A DNA stretch of 64,000 nt from the NCBI RefSeq assembly GCF_030150205.1, contig NZ_JASLGT010000016.1, positions 62,001 through 126,000 of the forward strand, in the 5' to 3' direction. The translations under genes and the position numbers were made by a program. Below are positions 46,745-54,804 of the stretch, one piece after another (positions within the stretch are counted from its first letter, which is position 1; every line of letters begins with the position of its first letter). The notes under the pieces are model-generated. The model worked only from the letters and a program-made list of their open reading frames with translations. It did not search any database and was not told where the DNA came from. The stretch comes from Niabella sp. Its GTDB lineage: Bacteria; Bacteroidota; Bacteroidia; Chitinophagales; Chitinophagaceae.

Positions 46745-49123
46745 ATGTTTAAGCGGATCATTATAGGCGTATTATTGCTGGGTGTACTGGAGCTGCCGGC
46801 CCAGGATAAATTGTATAATAATACGTTCAGTCTTGGAGATGTGGTGTTGCTGCCAGGCCCCTTTCAGCATGCCCGGGATCTGAATATTGAAGTGCTGCTG
46901 AAGTACGATGTAGACCGTTTACTGGCGGGTTACCGGAAAGAAGCAGGGCTTCCTTCAAAGGCGGAAATATATCCCAACTGGGAGGGATTAGACGGACATA
47001 TCGGCGGTCATTATTTGTCTGCACTGGCGATGAACTATGCCGCAACGGGCAATTTGGAATGTAAGCGGCGGATGGAATACGTCATAACGACGCTCAAAGC
47101 TTGCCAGGAGGCCAATGGGAAAAAATATCCAGGCTGGGGCAGGGGATATGTGGGGGCGGTTCCAAACGGGCAGGGTCTATGGCCGGAAATAAAATCAGGC
47201 AACCTGGTACCTGTTTCCAAATACTGGGTGCCCTGGTACAATGTACATAAGATGTATGCCGGTTTGCGGGATGCCTGGCTATATGCAGGCAATGACGAAG
47301 CCAGAAGCATATTCCTGAAGTTTTGCGATTGGGCCGTTGACCTCACAGCAGCTTTGTCTGATGAGCAGATGCAGCAAATGCTGGGCATTGAGCAGGGCGG
47401 TATGAATGAAGTATTGGCGGATGCTTTTCAAATGACCGGCAATCAAAAGTACCTGGTTGCCGCTAAGCGCTTTTCACATCGCGAATTCCTGGATCCGCTT
47501 TCCAAAGGGATCGATAATCTGGATAACAAGCACGCGAATACACAGGTGCCCAAAGCAATCGGTTTTGAGCGGGTGGGTGAATTGTCGAACGACAGCCCAT
47601 ATAAAAATGCAGGCCGTTTTTTCTGGGAAACCGTTACACAGCACCGCTCATTGGCATTGGGTGGTAACAGCCGGAGGGAATTTTTCCCGGGCGCCGCATC
47701 CTGCTACGATTTTATAAACGATGTGGAGGGCCCCGAAAGCTGCAACACCTACAACATGTTGAAGTTGACGCAGGATCTTTTCAGGCTGGATCCGAACGCC
47801 CGGTATATGGATTTTTATGAAAGGGCGTTGTTCAATCATATATTGTCTACCCAGCACCCCGGGCATGGCGGCTATGTGTATTTTACACCCGCGCGGCCAC
47901 GTCATTACCGGGTTTACTCGACGCCCAACCAGGCCATGTGGTGCTGTGTAGGCAGCGGCATGGAAAACCATGGAAAGTATGGGGAACAGATATATACCCA
48001 CCAGGAAGATTCATTGTTCCTGAATCTTTTCATCGCTTCTGAGCTTAACTGGAAAGAAAAAGGAATCCGGTTAAAACAGGAGACGGCATTTCCGGATGAG
48101 GAAAAAACAAAACTAACGGTTACCGGTGGACAGTGCAGGTTTACGTTAATGATCCGGTATCCTTCCTGGGTAAAGGCGGGCGCTTTTCAGATCCTGGTAA
48201 ACGGTAAACCGGTTGCGGTGACAAAAAAAACGGGCTCCTATACCGGGATTTTACGCACCTGGAAAAAGGGGGATGTTGTGCAGGTTGCCCTGCCTATGCA
48301 TACAACCATCGAACACCTGCCGCATGTAACGGAATACATTGCTATTATGCATGGCCCGATCCTTTTGGGAGCCAGAACGGGTACGGAGAACCTGCGCGGA
48401 TTGGTGGCTGATGACGGCCGCTGGAGCCATATTGCCGGCGGCGAAAAATTACCCGTAAATCAGGCTCCGGTATTTATCGAAGATAAAATAGCAGCTATTG
48501 CCGGTCACCTCGTTCCTGTAAACGGAAAACCCATGCAGTTTCAATTTGTAGATCAAAAAATGGCGAACCCGGAAAAGTTGATATTAGAGCCGTTTTTCAG
48601 GATTCACGATGCCCGGTATATGATGTACTGGATGGCGCTTACACCTGCTCAATACAGCAGGCATATGGATTCGGTTGCCAATGCAGAGAAGGAAAAACTG
48701 GAGCTGGAAAAAAGAACGGTTGACTTTGTAGCCCCGGGGGAACAACAGCCGGAAGCGGATCATGCAATGCGATCCGAAAATTCAAAAAAAGGGGTGGCGC
48801 ATGATCAAACATTTCGCGAAGCTGCCAGTGGGGGCTACTTCAGCTATTTGTTATCAACCGGCCGCCAGTCGCATTTGGGTATTTTGTTACGCTATTGGGG
48901 TGGAGAATGGGGCCGGCGAAAATTTGATATCTATGTGGATGATGAAAAGCTGGTGTCTGTAGATAATAGTAATAAATGGAACCAGGCGCGGTTTTTCGAT
49001 GTGGTATATGCGATTCCTGAAGCAATGGTAAAGGGTAAAACCACGATCCGCATTAAGTTTCAGGCGATGGAGGATGTTAGCAGCAGTCCTGTATATTATC
49101 TGCGGTTGGTGAAACAGCGGTAA
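46745..49123 (+). CDS. GH127/GH146-type beta-L-arabinofuranosidase, exported
   Basis: 792 residues with a signal peptide (LLLGVLELPAQ). The catalytic (alpha/alpha)6 barrel has the family's zinc site: 'EGPESCNTYN' (E331, C333) and 'AMWCCVGSGMENHGKYGE' (C400, C401), one of the two adjacent cysteines being the nucleophile in the characterised enzymes. 'NWEGLDGHIGGHYLSAL' is another signature of the former DUF1680 family. A C-terminal beta domain (~650-792) is of the type appended in Bacteroidota members. It removes beta-L-arabinofuranose from plant polysaccharides or glycoproteins. It stands at the start of a rightward hemicellulose-type cluster. The choice between GH127 and GH146 is not settled. 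Confidence 0.9.
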   Translation: MFKRIIIGVLLLGVLELPAQDKLYNNTFSLGDVVLLPGPFQHARDLNIEVLLKYDVDRLLAGYRKEAGLPSKAEIYPNWEGLDGHIGGHYLSALAMNYAATGNLECKRRMEYVITTLKACQEANGKKYPGWGRGYVGAVPNGQGLWPEIKSGNLVPVSKYWVPWYNVHKMYAGLRDAWLYAGNDEARSIFLKFCDWAVDLTAALSDEQMQQMLGIEQGGMNEVLADAFQMTGNQKYLVAAKRFSHREFLDPLSKGIDNLDNKHANTQVPKAIGFERVGELSNDSPYKNAGRFFWETVTQHRSLALGGNSRREFFPGAASCYDFINDVEGPESCNTYNMLKLTQDLFRLDPNARYMDFYERALFNHILSTQHPGHGGYVYFTPARPRHYRVYSTPNQAMWCCVGSGMENHGKYGEQIYTHQEDSLFLNLFIASELNWKEKGIRLKQETAFPDEEKTKLTVTGGQCRFTLMIRYPSWVKAGAFQILVNGKPVAVTKKTGSYTGILRTWKKGDVVQVALPMHTTIEHLPHVTEYIAIMHGPILLGARTGTENLRGLVADDGRWSHIAGGEKLPVNQAPVFIEDKIAAIAGHLVPVNGKPMQFQFVDQKMANPEKLILEPFFRIHDARYMMYWMALTPAQYSRHMDSVANAEKEKLELEKRTVDFVAPGEQQPEADHAMRSENSKKGVAHDQTFREAASGGYFSYLLSTGRQSHLGILLRYWGGEWGRRKFDIYVDDEKLVSVDNSNKWNQARFFDVVYAIPEAMVKGKTTIRIKFQAMEDVSSSPVYYLRLVKQR

Positions 49124-49162
49124 TGCGGGTGCGCACATGATAAGGCATATAACATTTTTTCC

Positions 49163-49182
49163 GATTCGTGAGGACACGAATC
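49163..49182 (+). repeat. 8-bp perfect inverted repeat after the GH127 gene
   Basis: GATTCGTG (49163-49170), loop AGGA, CACGAATC (49175-49182), 40 bases after the stop codon. No T-run follows, so it may be a processing hairpin or a weak terminator. Confidence 0.4.
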
Positions 49183-49329
49183 AAGGTGCACAGCCTTCGC
49201 TAATGCGGGATCCTCACGCGCCGCCTCGGCACTAATAATGTATGCACCTTTTCATATGCACCGGGTATTCATAACAGCAACTAAAAAACGATTGGTTTTT
49301 AACCCTAACAATCAATGCACATAAATTCC

Positions 49330-49518
49330 ATGAAGAAATTATTGCCTCTTGTAATCGTAATCCTCCTGAATGGCTGCGCCGGAACCCGGCAAACAAAAAC
49401 GGCTGCAGGAAGCTTAAAAGATACCTATAAAAAGGACTTCCTGATCGGCGCAGCAATCAGCTGGCGGCAGGTATTGATTCACTATGCGACCGCAAGGGCG
49501 ATGACCACGCAAGGTTAA
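49330..49518 (+). pseudogene. Truncated GH10 xylanase-like gene
   Basis: From ATG at 49330 there is a lipoprotein signal (ILLNGC-AGTR) and then 'SLKDTYKKDFLIGAAIS', the stereotyped opening of Bacteroidota GH10 endoxylanases ('LKDAYKxxFLIGAAL'). Exactly at 49466 the sequence switches into the first copy of a 215-bp tandem repeat, and the frame ends at 49518. The rest of the ~350-residue enzyme is missing from the window. The xylanase call rests on a short stretch and the arabinose/xylose context. Confidence 0.6.
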
Positions 49519-50075
49519 GGGGATTCCCAACATTCAGGTTTCCATTGCGACCGCCGCGGATACGTTGCGTTCCTCGCGGTTAAATCGAACCACAAATTTG
49601 GCAAAGGATTTAGTCGAATTAAAAATATTTCAGCAACCATAAAAGTTATAACACAACGAATCAGTGACGCTGTGTTTCTGTGGCAGGTATTGATTCACTA
49701 TGCGACCGCAAGGGCGATGACCACGCAAGGCTAAGGGGATTTCCAACATTCAGGTTTTCATTGCGACCGTTGCGGATACGTTGCGTTCCTCGCGGTTAAT
49801 CGAATCGCAGATTTGGCAAAAGATTTAGTCGTATTAAAAATATTTCAGCAACCATAAAAGTTATAACACAACGAATCAGTGACGCTGTGTTTCTGTGGCA
49901 GGTATTGATTCACTATGCAACCGCGAGGACGATGACCACGCAAGGCTAAGGGGATTTTCAACGTTCAGGTTTCCATTGCGACCGTTGCGGATACGTTGCG
50001 TTCCTCGCGGTTAATCGAATCGCAGATTTGGCAAAAGATTTAGTCGTAGTAAAAACATTTCAGCAACGGCAACTA
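49466..50075. repeat. Three tandem copies of a ~215-bp non-coding repeat
   Basis: Copies start at 49466, 49682 and 49897 (periods 216 and 215), each beginning GGCAGGTATTGATTCACTAT. They are ~90% alike by eye; the third is cut short near 50065. Internally they contain related G/C-rich words such as GCGACCGCAAGG, ACCACGCAAGG and TTGCGTTCCTCGCGG in both orientations. No coding potential. They replace the body of the GH10-like gene. Confidence 0.85.
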
Positions 50076-50162
50076 TAAAAGACGCTTAAGGAAACAGTTT
50101 TTTAGGCCTTTTTCATTACTTTTAATTGTGGATTTGACAATATTTATCTGGGGATACACCCA

Positions 50163-50194
50163 TTTGGATGTTTTCAACAGGTACTGTACTTTTA
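50163..50194 (+). promoter_or_regulatory. Promoter of the intact hybrid regulator gene
   Basis: TTTG at 50163-50166, a 20-bp spacer, and TACTTTTA at 50187-50194: seven of eight bases of the Bacteroidota -7 consensus TAnnTTTG with ideal spacing to the -33 TTTG. It would give a leader of about 15 bases before the start codon, suggesting constitutive expression of the sensor. Confidence 0.5.
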
Positions 50195-50214
50195 TGATGT
50201 AATATGGGTTGCTT

Positions 50215-53200
50215 GTGAAACCGTTGCTGTTAACGCTGCTATTGTGCTGGTCGGTCCTTTTTGCTGTTGCGCAAAAGGGCGCCTATAATTTTCTTAAAAT
50301 AAATACAGGAACGGGGCTTTCGCACAACCAGGTAAACACGATATTAAAAGATGAAGATGGTTTTGTATGGTTTGGCACTATGTCGGGGTTAAACCGGTAC
50401 GATGGCTATGAAATAAAAACATTCCGGAAAAAGCCCGGCGATTCAACATCTTTAAAGGATAATTCAGTGCTGGACCTGTCCCGGCTTCCTGAAAGAAAAA
50501 TGTGGGTCATGACCAGGGCCGGTTCCTGTGTCTATGATCCTGCCAGCGAAAAATTCGAACCCGATTTTAATGCCTGGTTACAGGCGCTCGGGCTTCCGCC
50601 GGGAAACGTTCAGAAAGTAATCAACGGAAAGAACGGCCGGTTTTGGTTTTTATATGATAACGGGAAGATATATGCCTATACGGAGAAAGAAAACAGGGCC
50701 CGGCTGATCTATAATAACGTGGCGGACAAAGTTGCATCGTTGCGGGAAACAGATGGCGACCGGGTATGGATCGTTTCGCAAAGGGGCATTTTACAGCTTT
50801 TTGATTTCAGGCAACATAAAGTGCTTAAAAGTTTTCCGGTGCTGCCGAATACCGGCGGCAATGTGCAATACGATCTTTATGTGGATGCCGATGGGGATGT
50901 TTGGGTTTGGAACCATATCCGGGGGATCTGTTATTTACACCCCCCGGATAATACCATCCGCCAGTTTAACGAAGCGGCTGTTTATAGCAGGCTGAATGCT
51001 AATCCTGTAACCCAGGTTGTTCAGGACAGTGAAGGAAAGATATGGATTGGTACCGATCATGGGGGGATCACCGTAATTGATAAACAAAATCATTTTAGTG
51101 CCGGCTACATTTTAAACGATCCGCAAAATCCCCAGAGCCTTAGTCAAAACAGTATTAACGCCATTTATAAAGATGAGAGCGGCATTATATGGATCGGCAC
51201 CTATAAGCAGGGCGTTAATTTCTTTAACAGCGATATCGTACAATTCCCCTTGTATCGTCATCAGGAGTCCAGGCCCGGCAGTCTTCAGTTTGATGATGTA
51301 AACCGTTTTGCAGAAGATAGAGAGGGAAATATCTGGATAGGGACCAACGGCGGCGGGCTTATTTATTTTAACCGGAAGACGAATGTCTTTACCCGGTACC
51401 TGCATGATCCCAACGACAGGAACAGTATTTGCGCAAATGTAATTGTGAGCCTGTGCATCGACCACAATAATAACTTATGGATTGGTACCTACCTGGGCGG
51501 GCTCGACAGGTACGATGGTCATACTTTCACACATTACACCCACCGGGAAAATGACCCGTCAAGCATCAGTAACAATAATGTCTGGGAGCTATTTGAGGAT
51601 AAAGAACAAAATTTATGGATCGGTACCTTAGGCTCCGGGTTAGACCGGTTTGATACAAAAACAAACTCGTTTGAACATTTCCGGGCTGATGAAAAGCGGG
51701 GGCTGCAATTTTCGGACTATGTTTCTGCTATTTTACAGGATAAAAAGGGCAATATATGGGTAGGGTCGGCAAATGGGCTGGCTGTTTTTAACACAAAAAA
51801 CCAGTATCACAACACGTATACCGCTACGGCAGAAAAAAACAGCCTGAACTACAATAATATTATCTGTCTTTATGAAGATGCTAAGGGCCGGATCTGGATC
51901 GGTACCACCGATGGGCTGACCCTCTTTAACCCGGGCTCCGGGAAATTCCAGCGTTTTGACGTGAATGATGGTCTCCCCGACAATGTAATATTAAATGTTA
52001 TCGAGGATGCGAATCATGCTTTCTGGATTTCCACGCCCAATGGCTTGTGTAACGCCATACCCCTTGATGCCGGGGATAATACGGTATTGACGATCGTTAA
52101 TTACGATGAAACCAATAACCTGCACGGCCGGGAGTTTAATGAAAATGCTGCTTATAAAACCAGGCAGGGGGAATTGATTTTCGGAGGTACTTCAGGATTT
52201 AATATCATCAATCCCGCCTTCATACATAAAACAGCAGGCCGCCCCAAACTGATGTTTACCGGGTTACAGGTGCTCAACAAAAATATAGAACCCGGGGAGC
52301 TGGTGAATAACCGGGTTTTGCTGCCGCGAAGCATTGCACAGGTAAACGAGGTGCAGCTCCGGTACGAGGAAAATTATTTTACCATTCAATTTGCTTCACT
52401 TGATTTTGTGCATAGTGTAAAAGATAAGTATGCCTATATGCTCAAAGGGTTTAATAAGGAATGGGTGTATACAGACGGCAATCAACGGCGTGCCACCTAT
52501 ACGAACCTGAGCCCGGGCGATTACGACTTTATGGTAAAAGTGATGAACCGGGACGGGGTATGGAGCAAGGTAAAAACGCTGCATATTAAAATTACGCCCC
52601 CGTTCTGGCGCACCAACCTTGCCTATATTATTTATGTATTATTGGTAATAGGGCTGACCTTGCTGGCAAGAAAAATAATCCTCGACAGGATACACATGCG
52701 TTATACGGTTGCGGAACAAAGGAAGGAAGCCGAAAGAACGCAGGCTATTGAACAAATGAAAACAAAGTTCTTTACGAATGTAAGTCATGAGTTCAGAACC
52801 CCCTTAAGCCTGATCATTGCCCCGCTGGATAAGCTGGTAAAGCAGGTAACGAACGATGATCAGCGAACGCAGTTAAACCTGGTGCAGCGCAATGCAAAAC
52901 GGTTGTTAGCGCTGGTGAATCAGCTGCTGGACTTCAGGAAGATCCAGGAACAGGAAATGAAGCTGCATCCATCGTTTGGCGATATGATCGGTTTTGTAAA
53001 AGATATCAGTGATTCTTTTTTAGATGTTGCGGAAAAAAAGAAAATCCAATTTTCATTTGATACAGATACGGAGCACCTTGAAATGTATTTCGACAGGGAT
53101 AAGATCGAAAAGATCATGTTTAACCTGCTCTCCAATGCCTTTAAATATACCAGCGATTCCGGACGGGTGAGGGTCAGCATAAAATATAAGCCGGTGAGTG

Positions 53201-54324
53201 AAACGGAAAAACAAGCCATGGTAGTTGTTGAAGTGGCGGATACAGGTATCGGCATTGCCCCGGGTGACCAGGAGCGGATATTTGAGCGGTTCTTTCAAAC
53301 CCATTTACCGGATTCAATGGTAAACCAGGGCACAGGCATCGGGTTGGCGATCACAAAGGAATTTGTAAAACTGCATAAGGGCGTGATAACGGTTAAAAGC
53401 CTGCCCGGCCAGGGAACCACGTTCACCCTGTTAATTCCGGAGAAAAAAACACCGGATGCTTTTAATGAAGGAAAACCCGCAAGCGCCATTCCTGTGGATA
53501 CCGAATCTGGTGCAACTGAAAAAGAGCTGAATGAAGCATATAAAAAGAAAGGGAAAAAAACAATACTGATTGCGGAGGATAATGAAGATATGCGCTTTTA
53601 CCTCAAAGACAACCTTAAAGCGCATTACCAGGTGATAGAAGCGGCAAACGGCAAGGAGGCCTGGGACAAAATAAAAAACCAGGTACCGGATATGGTTGTG
53701 AGTGATTTAATGATGCCCGAAATGAATGGATTAGAGCTATCAAAAAAAATAAAAACGGAGAAAGAGACCGCGCATATCCCTGTTATTTTACTCACAGCAG
53801 TAGGCAGCGAAGAAAAACAGCTGGAGGGTCTTCAGATAGGGGTGAATGATTATATTACAAAGCCGTTTACATTTGAAATTCTCGCATCCAGGATCAATAA
53901 TATTATTGCACAGCAGGAGTTACTGCACAAGCGTTTTCAAAAGCAGATAGAGGTAAACCCGAAAGAAATAGCCATTACCTCGGTGGATGAAAAATTTTTG
54001 GAAGACGCACTGGCCATTGTAGAAAAAAATATTGCCGATCCGGACTTTTCAGTTGAAAGTCTCAGCCAGGCATTATTTATGAGCAGGGTAACCTTATACC
54101 GGAAACTGCTAACACTCACCGGCAAAACACCCATCGACTTTTTAAAAACGATCCGGTTAAAAAAGGCGGCGTTGTTGCTTTCCAAAAGCGGAAAATCGAT
54201 CGCCGAAATAGCCTATGAAACAGGCTTCAATAATCCCAAAAATTTCACCAAACAATTTAAGGAAGAATTTAATATCCTGCCCTCCCGATATATAAAGCAA
54301 GCTGCGGATGATGCCGCGAAATAA
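50215..54324 (+). CDS. Hybrid two-component system regulator (intact)
   Basis: 1369 residues from GTG at 50215; a TTG at 50209 is the alternative, and the ATG at 50204 is out of frame. The signal peptide (LFAVAQ) is followed by ~14 propeller repeats ('GFVWFGTMSGLNRYDGYE'), a Y_Y_Y domain and a transmembrane helix at ~803-822. The histidine kinase box is intact ('NVSHEFRTPLSLI', H858), as is the ATPase domain ('NLLSNAFKYT', 'DTGIGI', 'GTGIGLAI'). The receiver has the phospho-acceptor in 'VVSDLMMP' (D1164) and Lys in 'ITKPF'. A C-terminal AraC-type DNA-binding domain completes it. It senses oligosaccharides in the periplasm and likely activates the GH31-SusCD operon 480 bases downstream. Confidence 0.94.
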   Translation: MKPLLLTLLLCWSVLFAVAQKGAYNFLKINTGTGLSHNQVNTILKDEDGFVWFGTMSGLNRYDGYEIKTFRKKPGDSTSLKDNSVLDLSRLPERKMWVMTRAGSCVYDPASEKFEPDFNAWLQALGLPPGNVQKVINGKNGRFWFLYDNGKIYAYTEKENRARLIYNNVADKVASLRETDGDRVWIVSQRGILQLFDFRQHKVLKSFPVLPNTGGNVQYDLYVDADGDVWVWNHIRGICYLHPPDNTIRQFNEAAVYSRLNANPVTQVVQDSEGKIWIGTDHGGITVIDKQNHFSAGYILNDPQNPQSLSQNSINAIYKDESGIIWIGTYKQGVNFFNSDIVQFPLYRHQESRPGSLQFDDVNRFAEDREGNIWIGTNGGGLIYFNRKTNVFTRYLHDPNDRNSICANVIVSLCIDHNNNLWIGTYLGGLDRYDGHTFTHYTHRENDPSSISNNNVWELFEDKEQNLWIGTLGSGLDRFDTKTNSFEHFRADEKRGLQFSDYVSAILQDKKGNIWVGSANGLAVFNTKNQYHNTYTATAEKNSLNYNNIICLYEDAKGRIWIGTTDGLTLFNPGSGKFQRFDVNDGLPDNVILNVIEDANHAFWISTPNGLCNAIPLDAGDNTVLTIVNYDETNNLHGREFNENAAYKTRQGELIFGGTSGFNIINPAFIHKTAGRPKLMFTGLQVLNKNIEPGELVNNRVLLPRSIAQVNEVQLRYEENYFTIQFASLDFVHSVKDKYAYMLKGFNKEWVYTDGNQRRATYTNLSPGDYDFMVKVMNRDGVWSKVKTLHIKITPPFWRTNLAYIIYVLLVIGLTLLARKIILDRIHMRYTVAEQRKEAERTQAIEQMKTKFFTNVSHEFRTPLSLIIAPLDKLVKQVTNDDQRTQLNLVQRNAKRLLALVNQLLDFRKIQEQEMKLHPSFGDMIGFVKDISDSFLDVAEKKKIQFSFDTDTEHLEMYFDRDKIEKIMFNLLSNAFKYTSDSGRVRVSIKYKPVSETEKQAMVVVEVADTGIGIAPGDQERIFERFFQTHLPDSMVNQGTGIGLAITKEFVKLHKGVITVKSLPGQGTTFTLLIPEKKTPDAFNEGKPASAIPVDTESGATEKELNEAYKKKGKKTILIAEDNEDMRFYLKDNLKAHYQVIEAANGKEAWDKIKNQVPDMVVSDLMMPEMNGLELSKKIKTEKETAHIPVILLTAVGSEEKQLEGLQIGVNDYITKPFTFEILASRINNIIAQQELLHKRFQKQIEVNPKEIAITSVDEKFLEDALAIVEKNIADPDFSVESLSQALFMSRVTLYRKLLTLTGKTPIDFLKTIRLKKAALLLSKSGKSIAEIAYETGFNNPKNFTKQFKEEFNILPSRYIKQAADDAAK

Positions 54325-54706
54325 TGCACGCACAGCCAGGAGTGATGCAAAATAATAGCCCTGGGCTTCGGCCCGGAGCAACAGATATATACAGGATGCG
54401 GCCCAGAAAGGGTCGAATGTGTTTGTTGAACGCAGCCGCCTTCCGAAACATTAAATATTCGGCCCCGGTGGCCGCGCGATCTACGCGTCCGTTGCCCCCG
54501 GCTGAAAGCCAGGGATATTCGCCTTACGTCCTACAGGCTATGTTTACCTTATTTCAAATGCGTCCACCCTGTTCACTCCCTTTGACTGTCATTAAGTCGC
54601 CCTTATTCAACATCTGGAAAAATTACCCACCAGGCCCCCCTGCCTGGATACAATGATGCTGGATAGGAGCAATATCTTCTATGAAAATCCTGTAATTAGT
54701 TGGTTT

Positions 54707-54744
54707 GCAACAAATGAGTACCTAATCTGTAACAAACCGGTACC
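54707..54744 (+). promoter_or_regulatory. 16-nt direct repeat, candidate regulator binding site
   Basis: GCAACAAATGAGTACC (54707-54722) and GTAACAAACCGGTACC (54729-54744) share G-AACAAA-GTACC and lie exactly 22 bp (two helix turns) apart. The second copy ends 21 bases before the -7 box, placing the pair at about -73 to -36. A dimeric AraC-type activator such as the adjacent hybrid regulator is the expected user (inference). Confidence 0.5.
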
Positions 54745-54765
54745 CCCGTGGCAGGACTTAGACCC

Positions 54766-54773
54766 TACTTTTG
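54766..54773 (+). promoter_or_regulatory. -7 box of the GH31-SusCD operon
   Basis: TACTTTTG is a full match to TAnnTTTG. There is no TTG at the -33 position, as expected for an activator-dependent promoter. Confidence 0.55.
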
Positions 54774-54804
54774 AGCAGTATAAATCTAACGAATTACTTA
54801 GGGT

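Larger units (their letters stand above)
54325..54804. promoter_or_regulatory. Control region of the GH31-SusCD operon
   Basis: 480 bases without a supported gene. The left part is G+C-rich with small hairpins (for example GGCT-gaa-AGCC at 54500-54510 inside a C/G-rich stem). The right 110 bases are A+T-rich and carry the direct repeat and -7 box listed separately. The leader from -7 box to ATG is ~30 bases. Confidence 0.55.

Noticed and set aside
54324..54656. 110-codon frame after the intact regulator gene
   Set aside because: Pro/Arg-rich translation of G+C-rich intergenic text with hairpins; overlaps the regulator stop by one base and resembles no protein.
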